Of a DNA stretch of 64,000 bases, positions 58,015 to 64,000 are shown piece after piece. A program made the translations under genes and the position numbers. Position 1 is the first letter of the stretch. Each line of letters opens with the position of its first letter. The stretch comes from Catenuloplanes atrovinosus (GTDB lineage: Bacteria > Actinomycetota > Actinomycetes > Mycobacteriales > Micromonosporaceae). Below the pieces are notes generated by a model, which was not told where the DNA came from, ran no database searches, and saw nothing but the letters and a program-made list of their open reading frames with translations. The DNA is taken from contig NZ_JAVDYB010000001.1 of the NCBI RefSeq assembly GCF_031458235.1, positions 2,997,001 through 3,061,000 on the forward strand. Direction: 5' to 3'.

Positions 58015-59601
58015 ATGTTGAAAGCCGTCTCACTGTCCGTCTCGTTCGCGGCCGAGCCGCTGTTCTCCGGCGTCGACCTGACGCTCGGGCCCGGTGACCG
58101 TGTCGGATTGGTCGGGCCGAACGGTGCCGGGAAGTCCACGCTGCTGAAGGTGCTCACCGGCCGGCTGACGCCGGACGCCGGGCACGTCACGCTCGCGCCC
58201 GGCACCACGATCGGCTACTTCGCGCAGCAGGTCCCGGACCCGGACCAGACCGTCGGCGACTACCTCGCGGGCGGGCTCGGCGAGATCCACCGCGTCGCGT
58301 CCCGCATGCGGGACCTGGAGCGGCGCCTGGCCACGTCCGGCGCGCCGCCACGCCTGCTCGACGAGTACGGGCGCGTCCAGGAACGCTGGACCGACCTGCG
58401 CGGCTGGGAGGCGGGCAACCGGCTCGACGAGGTCCGCCAGCGCCTCGACGTCGCGCACCTCGACGACCACACGCCGCTGTGGCGGATCTCCGGCGGCGAA
58501 CAGGCCCGGCTCACGCTGGCCCGGGTGCTGCTGTCCACACCGGAGACCGGCGAGCGAATCCTGATCCTGGACGAGCCGACGAACCACCTCGACGCGGACG
58601 GCATCGACTGGCTGGGCCGGTGGCTGGCCGGGTTCGCCGGCGCGCTGCTCGTGGTCAGCCACGACCGGGCGTTCCTGGACCGGACCGTCACCCGCATCGT
58701 CGAGCTCGACGGCATCCACCAGGAGCCACAGCGGTACGAAGAGGGCTACACCGCGTACCGGGAGGAGAAGACCCGCCGCTGGCAGGCGCTGCTGCTGGAC
58801 TACGAGGCACAGCAGAAGGACCTGCGCCGCTGGGCGGACGACATCGCCCGCACCCGGCAGCACGCGCTCGGCGTCGAGACCACCATGCGGCGCGGCCTCG
58901 GCACGGACCAGCTCCGCCGGTACGCGAAGAAGGTCGCGAAGAAGGCCAAGGTCCGCGAGCGGCGGCTGCGCCGGCAGATGGAGGCCGCGCACTGGATCGC
59001 CGAGCCGCAGACCCGCCCACCGCTGACGCTGGCGTTCCCGGCCGCGGAACCCGCCGCCCTGTCCGCCCGCGGCCTCACCGTCCGTACCCTCTTCACCGAC
59101 CTTGATCTGGAGGTGTCCAGCGGGGAACGTGTCCGGTTGACCGGGCGCAACGGCTCCGGGAAGACCACGCTGCTGCGCGTGCTCGCCGGGCAGCTCACCC
59201 CGGACGCCGGCGAGGTGACCGGCGCGCCGGCATCCCTGCTGCCGCAGACCCACGACGAACTGCGCACCAAGGCCACGGTGCTGGAGCACTTCCGGGCGCA
59301 CGTGCCGGTCTACGCCGACGACGCGGAGGCGCTGCTGGACGCGCACCTGTTCGGCCCGGAGACCTGGGACGCGCCGCTGGCCACGCTCTCCGCGGGCGAG
59401 CTGCGCCGGCTGCTGCTGGCCATCATGGTCAACTCGTCCGCGCGGGTGCTGCTGCTGGACGAGCCCACCAACTACCTGGACTTCGACGCGCTCGACGTGA
59501 TCGAGGAAGCCCTCCGTGCATACCAGGGCACGGTGATCGTCGTGACCCACGACGCCTATTTCGCCCGTGCGATCGGGCTGGACCGAGAGGTGGCCCTGTG
59601 A
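58015..59601 (+). CDS. ABC-F family ATPase (ribosome-protection type)
   Basis: 528 residues, two ATP-binding cassettes and no membrane helices. Cassette 1: Walker A GPNGAGKST, signature ISGGEQARLTLAR, Walker B LILDEPTNHLD, His in SHDRAFLD. A basic linker (~265-335, RRYAKKVAKKAKVRERRLRR) may reach rRNA. Cassette 2: Walker A GRNGSGKTT, weakened signature LSAGELRRLLLA, Walker B LLLDEPTNYLD. ABC-F proteins rescue ribosomes from antibiotics or tune translation. A ~110-base leader precedes it. Overlaps the SDR by GTGA. Confidence 0.93.
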   Translation: MLKAVSLSVSFAAEPLFSGVDLTLGPGDRVGLVGPNGAGKSTLLKVLTGRLTPDAGHVTLAPGTTIGYFAQQVPDPDQTVGDYLAGGLGEIHRVASRMRDLERRLATSGAPPRLLDEYGRVQERWTDLRGWEAGNRLDEVRQRLDVAHLDDHTPLWRISGGEQARLTLARVLLSTPETGERILILDEPTNHLDADGIDWLGRWLAGFAGALLVVSHDRAFLDRTVTRIVELDGIHQEPQRYEEGYTAYREEKTRRWQALLLDYEAQQKDLRRWADDIARTRQHALGVETTMRRGLGTDQLRRYAKKVAKKAKVRERRLRRQMEAAHWIAEPQTRPPLTLAFPAAEPAALSARGLTVRTLFTDLDLEVSSGERVRLTGRNGSGKTTLLRVLAGQLTPDAGEVTGAPASLLPQTHDELRTKATVLEHFRAHVPVYADDAEALLDAHLFGPETWDAPLATLSAGELRRLLLAIMVNSSARVLLLDEPTNYLDFDALDVIEEALRAYQGTVIVVTHDAYFARAIGLDREVAL

Positions 59602-60410
59602 ACCGACCACACGTCGCGCTGGTGACCGGCGCGAACCAGGGGATCGGCGCGGCCGTCGCCGAGGCGCTCGCCGCGCGCGGCGACGCCGTGCTGCTCACCT
59701 ACCTGGCGCTGCCGCCGACCGCGCACCGCCCCGACCCGACCATGCCCGCCAGCTACGCCGCCGACCGCGCCCGCACCTGCGACGCGGTGCTGGACCGCAT
59801 CCGGGGCGCGGGCGGCACCGCGGAGGCGGTCGAGGCCGACCTGACCGACCCGGACGTCGCCGGCCGCCTGTTCGACGAGGCCGAACGGCGGCTCGGACCG
59901 GTCGACATCCTGGTCAACAACGCCAGCGGCTGGCTCAGCGACACGTTCGCCCCGACCGCGACCGACAAGTTCGGCCGGCCGATCACGCCGGTCACCGTGG
60001 ACGGCTTCGACCGCCAGTTCGCCGTGGACACCCGCGCGCCCGCGCTGCTGATCAGCGAGTTCGCCCGCCGGCACGCCGCACGCGGCGCCGGCTGGGGACG
60101 CATCGTCGGCCTCACCTCCGGCTCACCGCAGGGATTCCCCGGGGAGGTCTCCTACGGCGCGGCGAAGGCGGCCCACGAGAACTACACGTTCTCCGCCGCG
60201 ACCGAACTGGGACCGCTCGGCGTCACCGCGAACATGGTGCACCCGCCGGTCACCGACACCGGCTGGATCACCCCCGAGGTCACCGAGTACGTCGACGGCG
60301 ACCCGCACTGGTTCGGCATCGCCACACCGGCCGAGGTCGCCGAGGTCATCGCCTGGCTCACCTCGGACGCCGCCCGCCGGATCACCGGTCACCGCATCGC
60401 CATGCGGTGA
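59598..60410 (+). CDS. Short-chain dehydrogenase/reductase
   Basis: 270 residues. LVTGANQGIGAAVAEAL (nucleotide binding), DILVNNASGW, a Ser in LTSGS and the catalytic YGAAKAAHENY. There is an unusual insertion near residue 40-60 (PTAHRPDPTMPASYAADRAR). GTG start overlapping the ABC-F stop (GTGA), so it is co-translated with the ABC-F. Resembles 3-oxoacyl-ACP reductase-like SDRs; substrate unknown. Confidence 0.92.
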   Translation: MNRPHVALVTGANQGIGAAVAEALAARGDAVLLTYLALPPTAHRPDPTMPASYAADRARTCDAVLDRIRGAGGTAEAVEADLTDPDVAGRLFDEAERRLGPVDILVNNASGWLSDTFAPTATDKFGRPITPVTVDGFDRQFAVDTRAPALLISEFARRHAARGAGWGRIVGLTSGSPQGFPGEVSYGAAKAAHENYTFSAATELGPLGVTANMVHPPVTDTGWITPEVTEYVDGDPHWFGIATPAEVAEVIAWLTSDAARRITGHRIAMR

Positions 60411-60423
60411 CCGGTGCGCCCGG

Positions 60424-61140
60424 TCAGACGTCCCGTAACTCGGCCAGGCGCGCCTCGACCTCGGCCAGCTCGGCGCGCAGCTTCTCCGCCTGCTGCTCCG
60501 CCTCGGCCCGCTCCGACGACAGGATCGCCTCGACCGCCTCGTGCACGCCCGGCACGTCCACCAGCGCCACGATCTTCAGCGCCTCGGCGGGCTTCACCAC
60601 GTACGGCTTGGCCAGGGCCTTGGCTCCCTGCTGCGCCGCGACCGTCCACTCACCGTTGTCGTAGGCCAGCGTCACGGTCAGGCCCGCCGGGCCCTTCGGC
60701 TTCGCCGCCTTCGCCACCGCCTTCTTCACCGGCGGTTTCGGCGCCTCCGGCGTCTCCGTCACTGTGCTCCGCTCCTCGATCGTCGTCTTCCTCTCCGGTG
60801 CCGGGCGCTCCCGCACCACCATGAACTCCGGCTCCGGCGCGACCGGCTCGGCCGCCGGCTCCGGCTCAGGCTCGGCCGGCTTGCGGCCGGTCGCGCCCTT
60901 CGGCGGAATCGTCAGGTCGGCGGGGGAGAACGGCAGCTCGTCGCGGCCGAACCGGACCACGACGAACTCCTCCGACGCCTCCGGGTCCTGCAACTCGACG
61001 ACCTGCCCGATCTGACCCGCGATCTGCCCGGCGGACTCGGTGAACATCACCTTCGGCTTCCGGCCGCCCGCCAGGGTCTGCTTGATCTGTTGCAACTCGT
61101 CCGGCGTCAGTCCGCGTATCGCGGCTCCTGCGGCAGCCAT
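60424..61140 (-). CDS. Conserved actinobacterial protein with acidic linker and coiled coil
   Basis: 238 residues. N-terminal domain GLTPDELQQIKQTLAGGRKP, then EEFVVVRFGRDELPFSPADL; a Pro/Glu linker; a basic Lys/Ala stretch (PPVKKAVAKAAKPKGPAG); and a C-terminal domain ending in a coiled coil (AEQQAEKLRAELAEVEARLA). The ATG behind GGAG is preferred to one 21 codons upstream. I have seen the N-terminal motif in many actinomycete proteins of unknown function. It converges on the SDR with 13 bases between stops. Confidence 0.7.
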   Translation of the reverse strand: MAAAGAAIRGLTPDELQQIKQTLAGGRKPKVMFTESAGQIAGQIGQVVELQDPEASEEFVVVRFGRDELPFSPADLTIPPKGATGRKPAEPEPEPAAEPVAPEPEFMVVRERPAPERKTTIEERSTVTETPEAPKPPVKKAVAKAAKPKGPAGLTVTLAYDNGEWTVAAQQGAKALAKPYVVKPAEALKIVALVDVPGVHEAVEAILSSERAEAEQQAEKLRAELAEVEARLAELRDV

Positions 61141-61231
61141 CAGACTCCAACCTCTTCCGTACACCAGTCCAGTGGCCGCATTCTTACCAGGCCGCACCGA
61201 CACTTTCGCGGGTGCCCCTGCACGACACGAC

Positions 61232-61267
61232 GCCGGCCGGCACCCGGGGGACCGGGCGCCGGCCGGC
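61232..61267 (-). terminator. Long hairpin after the DUF2690 gene
   Basis: GCCGGCCGGC-A-CCCGG-GGGA-CCGGG-C-GCCGGCCGGC: 10 + 5 bp of pairing with one mismatch, 32 bases after the stop of the minus-strand gene at 61299. On that strand the tetraloop reads TCCC. Probable terminator. Confidence 0.6.
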
Positions 61268-61298
61268 GCACCAAGGGGGGAATCAGATCACGAACGGA

Positions 61299-61748
61299 TC
61301 AGTACCAGCCGGTGCACGCGATCTCGACCCGGTCGTGCGCCTTGCCGCACGCGCGCATCACGAAGCCGGCGTCGTTGTACGCGGTCGTGTAGTCCTGCGT
61401 GCCGCCGTACGGAATGCTGTCCACACCCAACTGCCGCCAGGCGGCGCCCCGGCTGGGCGCCCAGTCCACCCAGATCTGGTCGCCCCACACGCCGTTGGAG
61501 ATGCGGCCCCAGGCGCACCGCGTCGAACCGTGATACCGCAGCTCGATCTTCCGGTTCCACACGTAGACCGCCGGGACCGGCGTCCTGATCAGGGCCGGGT
61601 CCCACACCCCCGGCTCCGGGCCCGCCGGGCAGGTCCAGGCCTCCGCCGCGGCCGGCGCCGCCTGCGCGGGCTGGGGAAGCCCGACGATGAGCGTGGCCGC
61701 GACCGCGGCCGACGCGGCCAGGGTACCGAGCCGTCGTAACACACGCAT
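61299..61748 (-). CDS. Secreted DUF2690-like protein
   Basis: 149 residues. Classical signal peptide (RRLGTLAASAAVAATLIVGL then PQPAQAAPA, Ala-x-Ala cleavage near residue 31). The mature part has four Cys in two likely disulfides (WTCPAG, RCAWGRIS, MRACGK, IACTGWY) and the ELRYHGSTRCAWGRISNG segment typical of DUF2690 secreted actinobacterial proteins. GGAGGAG precedes the ATG. Function unknown. Confidence 0.82.
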   Translation of the reverse strand: MRVLRRLGTLAASAAVAATLIVGLPQPAQAAPAAAEAWTCPAGPEPGVWDPALIRTPVPAVYVWNRKIELRYHGSTRCAWGRISNGVWGDQIWVDWAPSRGAAWRQLGVDSIPYGGTQDYTTAYNDAGFVMRACGKAHDRVEIACTGWY

Positions 61749-61815
61749 GCGCGCTCCTCCGTAACGTCGATCGATGCCTTACGGGCAGCGACGTTACGGA
61801 GCGGCGGCGCACATC

Positions 61816-62478
61816 TCATGACACTCGTTGAGGGAACACCGGCCAGCCGGTGAAGCGTCTGCGCACCTCGGCGACCTCCTCGACGGTCAGCCCGTACGCG
61901 TGGAACTCCCGGTCCGGCATGCGGTCCAGACGCGGGCGGATGCGGGCCACGTCCTCCTCCTCGATCTCCGGATCGACCGTACGGGCCAGGCCGATCAGCG
62001 TGTCCGCGTCGGTGTCCGCCAGGAACGCGGCCACGTCGATGTAGTCACGCGGCTCCGCGCGCGACACCAGCGCCGACACCTTCCAGGCACGCAGGTCGGC
62101 GAGGTCCATCACCGGGCCGATCACGTCCAGCACCACGGGGGAGCGCGCCCGGTGCAGCTCCCCGAGCGTCACCCGGATCGCGATCCCGGACCGCCCCGGA
62201 TCGGTGATCTCCAACTCGGCCAGATGATCGCCCAGGTAGCCGGTCTCGTCCTCGATCTCCTCGACCTCGAACCCGTCCGCGCGCAGCGCCTCCGCCACCA
62301 GCCGGGTCGCGGCCGGCACCGCGCCCGCCACGTCGCTGAACAGGTCCACGTCCTCGGTCGGCCGGTGCACCACGCCGTGCGCGATCAGCGCCAGCCCGCC
62401 GCCGAGCGCGAACCCGTGCCGGTTCGCCACGGCCAGCGCGATCCGGGCGATGCGCGTATGCGCCGGGTGCAGCCGCAT
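61816..62478 (-). CDS. AbiEii/AbiGii-type nucleotidyltransferase
   Basis: 220 residues. The nucleotidyltransferase motif is clear: GGGLALIAHGVVHRPTEDVD with the metal-binding DVD, followed by a Lys in ADLRAWKVSALVSRAEPRDY and IDVAAFL. AbiEii toxins of type IV toxin-antitoxin systems transfer nucleotides to tRNA and cause growth arrest. The usual AbiEi winged-helix antitoxin is absent; instead a 120-residue protein of another type is encoded 9 bases upstream. It may be a toxin, or a domesticated nucleotidyltransferase. Confidence 0.85.
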   Translation of the reverse strand: MRLHPAHTRIARIALAVANRHGFALGGGLALIAHGVVHRPTEDVDLFSDVAGAVPAATRLVAEALRADGFEVEEIEDETGYLGDHLAELEITDPGRSGIAIRVTLGELHRARSPVVLDVIGPVMDLADLRAWKVSALVSRAEPRDYIDVAAFLADTDADTLIGLARTVDPEIEEEDVARIRPRLDRMPDREFHAYGLTVEEVAEVRRRFTGWPVFPQRVS

Positions 62479-62487
62479 CGGCGTGGC

Positions 62488-62850
62488 TCAGGCCGCGGCG
62501 GACCAGGCCAGATCGACCGACAGCTGCGGGAACCGCTCCTGCCAGGCCCGGCGCACGCCGCGCGGCAGATGCAGGTCGGCCCAGACCGCGCGCAGCAGCC
62601 GCGCGCTCAACAGGGACCGCAACTCCTCGTGCCGGACCGCCTCACGCAGCACGATCTCGTACGCCCGGCCACGCGACCACGGGTCGTCGAGGTCGAAACG
62701 CCGCTGGTCGACGGCCTGCCACACCATCCGGTGCGGCAGCTCCACCACGCCACCCTCCGGGCCGGCGAGCTCGTCGAGCGCGTCCACCACGAGCGCGTCC
62801 CGCCCCGGCCGGGCCCGGCCCGGTGAGCGCAGAGGTGCGGTGGTCGCCAT
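62488..62850 (-). CDS. Partner protein of the AbiEii-like gene, unknown
   Basis: 120 residues, no known family. Arg-rich N-terminus (PLRSPGRARPGRDA) then a helical domain LDELAGPEGGVVELPHRMVW ... SRGRAYEIVLREAVRHEELR and SLLSARLLRAVWADLHLPRG. ATG with TACCAT 6 bases upstream (leaderless). The spacing to the nucleotidyltransferase (9 bases) makes them one operon and fits the upstream-antitoxin order of toxin-antitoxin systems. Confidence 0.7.
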   Translation of the reverse strand: MATTAPLRSPGRARPGRDALVVDALDELAGPEGGVVELPHRMVWQAVDQRRFDLDDPWSRGRAYEIVLREAVRHEELRSLLSARLLRAVWADLHLPRGVRRAWQERFPQLSVDLAWSAAA

Positions 62851-62872
62851 GCGGTCATGGTAACCCCCGCCG

Positions 62873-63445
62873 CTACCCGGCCAGAAGCCCGAACAGCTCG
62901 TCCAGGTGCGCGTCGACCGCGGCCAGCGCGTCCGCGGGGGACAGGTAGCCGAGCAGCAGCGGCGCGCGCAGCCCGTCGATCAGCGCCAGTAGGCGGGTCG
63001 CGTCCACCGGCGTACGGCCGAGACCGGCCAGGTGCCCGGTGAAGAACTCCCGCGCGCCCCGGTCGCCCACCGCGAGCGCGGCCCGCACCTGAGCATCCCC
63101 GCCCGCCACACCCAGAAACGCCAGCGCCACCCGCGCGTCCGCCCGGCCCGGCCCGGACAGCGGCAGCATCTCCGTGATCAGCGTCCGGATCGCCTCACGC
63201 GGTGCGGTCGCGGGGGAGACCGCGGCCAGGACCCGGGCCTTGAACCGCTCGTTGATCCGGGTCAGCGCGAACAGCACCATCTCCTCCCGGGTGGCGAAAC
63301 AGCGCTGCACCGCGCCGAGCGACACCCCGGCCGCGGCCGCGGTCTCCCGCATCGACGCGGCCGCCATGCCACGCTCCTCGACCAGGTGCAGCAGCGCGTC
63401 CGCGATCTCGCGCCGGCGCGCGTCCAGGTCCACCGTCCGCGGCAC
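62873..63445 (-). CDS. TetR family repressor
   Basis: 190 residues. N-terminal TetR HTH: RRREIADALLHLVEERGMAA, SMRETAAAAGVSLGAVQRCF, ATREEMVLFAL. The C-terminal ligand domain is ~130 residues (RADARVALAFLGVAGGDAQV, TRLLALIDGLRAPLLLGYLS). GTG start behind GGAGGGAGG. Divergent from an alpha/beta hydrolase, with two matching dyads between them, so it probably represses both genes until a substrate of the hydrolase appears. Confidence 0.92.
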   Translation of the reverse strand: MPRTVDLDARRREIADALLHLVEERGMAAASMRETAAAAGVSLGAVQRCFATREEMVLFALTRINERFKARVLAAVSPATAPREAIRTLITEMLPLSGPGRADARVALAFLGVAGGDAQVRAALAVGDRGAREFFTGHLAGLGRTPVDATRLLALIDGLRAPLLLGYLSPADALAAVDAHLDELFGLLAG

Positions 63446-63469
63446 GGGCCGCCTCCCTCCACCGCTACC

Positions 63470-63511
63470 GATACAAGTGTATTGACACCGTCGATACGAT
63501 ACAGGCGTATC
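63470..63511. promoter_or_regulatory. Twin TetR-type operators
   Basis: Two copies of GATACANGNGTAT(C/T): GATACAAGTGTATT (63470-63483) and GATACAGGCGTATC (63498-63511), 28 bp apart centre to centre, between the divergent TetR and hydrolase genes. Confidence 0.7.
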
Positions 63512-63536
63512 GGAACCTTGTGCGACGGGGGAGATC

Positions 63537-64000
63537 ATGACCATCCAGTACGCCCACAACGGCGACGTCCGCATCGCCTACGAACGATTCGACGGCGGAC
63601 CCCAGCCACTCCTGCTCCTCGGCGGCCACGGACGACCCTCCACCTGGATCCCGGACGACTTCTGCCACGCACTCGTCGCCGCCGGCTTCTCCGTCGTCCG
63701 ATACGACCACCGCGACAGCGGCGCCTCCACCCACTTCGACCAGCACCGCACCGGCGGATACCTCCGCGCCCTCCTGCGACCCACCCGCCCGCCGTACACC
63801 GTGGAGGCCTTCGCCGCCGACGCGGCCGCGGTCCTCGACGCCAACGGCTGGACCAGCGCACACCTCGCCGGCGGCTCCATGGGCGCCGGCGTCGCCCTGC
63901 TGCTCGCCGCCCGCGCCCCCGGCCGCGTCCGCAGCCTGACCCTGCTCACCGCCGCCTACACGCGCGGCCACCGCGTGCTGCGCTACACCCGGCCCGGCCC
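63537..64000 (+). CDS. Alpha/beta hydrolase, 5' part
   Basis: Open to the end of the window (154 codons seen). Starts MTIQYAHNGDVRIAYERFDG. Oxyanion region LLLGGHGRPSTW, VVRYDHRDSGAST, and nucleophile elbow LAGGSMGAGVAL with the Ser. GGGGGAG lies 4 bases before the ATG. The DHRDSG motif is typical of esterase or aclacinomycin-methylesterase-like members. The C-terminal catalytic residues lie outside the window. Divergent from the TetR gene and probably its target. Confidence 0.88.
   Translation, partial: MTIQYAHNGDVRIAYERFDGGPQPLLLLGGHGRPSTWIPDDFCHALVAAGFSVVRYDHRDSGASTHFDQHRTGGYLRALLRPTRPPYTVEAFAADAAAVLDANGWTSAHLAGGSMGAGVALLLAARAPGRVRSLTLLTAAYTRGHRVLRYTRPG

Noticed and set aside
58015-59601. 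CydD/CydC transporter for bd oxidase assembly
   Set aside because: The protein has two cassettes and no membrane helices, with ABC-F features, so it is not CydDC.
1-64000. tRNA or rRNA genes, prophage, insertion sequences, replication origin
   Set aside because: No cloverleaf, rRNA, integrase, transposase or DnaA-box cluster was recognised on reading the window.

Overview
The window is about 64 kb of very GC-rich DNA. Codons end almost always in G or C, GTG and TTG starts are common, and many genes overlap by four bases (ATGA or GTGA). The content includes a mycothiol-dependent isomerase family protein, DUF5999, S-adenosyl methyltransferase (DUF574/PF04672), tandem dynamin-like GTPases and NIS siderophore synthetases. 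Together these point to a filamentous actinomycete; Micromonosporaceae (Actinoplanes or Catenuloplanes-like) is my inference, not something the sequence proves. No tRNA, rRNA, CRISPR array, insertion sequence or prophage was recognised.

Layout. 0-13 kb: 3' end of gcvP, a His-rich DUF4396 membrane protein behind a CsoR-like operator, DUF5999, peptide deformylase, two tandem AraC paralogues, a methyltransferase, a minus-strand run (hydrolase, membrane protein, AraC, SDR), an MFS exporter, a lipoprotein and a lone CheB domain. 13-15.8 kb: hairpin-rich non-coding DNA, a DUF6183-like gene and a secreted protein, bracketed by a short repeated element. 15.8-20.3 kb: an NIS siderophore operon (two IucA/IucC synthetases, a probable 25-residue linker ORF between them, and a PLP decarboxylase). 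20.4-28.3 kb: nuclease/phosphatase-fold protein, TSUP transporter with a tiny upstream ORF, nucleoside hydrolase, epimerase, a membrane-anchored Hsp70-like ATPase with a tiny downstream ORF, a glycerophosphodiesterase and a UMF1-type transporter. 28.4-29.25 kb: a degenerate non-coding repeat array with a ~29 bp rhythm.

29.3-33.1 kb: GntR and VOC genes, then an organoarsenical module (arsI, divergent arsR, arsN-like acetyltransferase). 33.2-42 kb: a minus-strand operon of two dynamin-like GTPases and a long acidic disordered protein, facing a 916-residue LuxR-type ATPase and a small HTH protein. 42-46.3 kb: CPBP protease and a two-component system whose kinase carries a second, degenerate kinase half. 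46.3-50 kb: methyltransferase, lipoprotein, VOC, a third AraC paralogue and a PlsC acyltransferase. 50.2-52.7 kb: cydAB behind a TACTACG/CGTAGTA operator. 52.7-57.8 kb: pentapeptide-repeat protein, a 58 bp hairpin tandem array, GNAT, a mycothiol-type DinB protein, a perfect 65 bp tandem duplication and a BioD-like/TM/SUKH fusion. 58-64 kb: ABC-F ATPase with SDR, a conserved coiled-coil protein, DUF2690, an AbiEii-like pair, and a TetR/hydrolase pair sharing two operators.

Across the window at least 17 genes have a TANNNT hexamer 6-8 bases before the chosen start codon and no Shine-Dalgarno, which suggests leaderless transcription and was used to settle several starts. The best candidates for undescribed biology are the dynamin/acidic-protein/LuxR locus, the BioD-like/SUKH fusion, the two non-coding repeat arrays, the AbiEii pair with an unfamiliar partner, and the three tiny translationally coupled ORFs.
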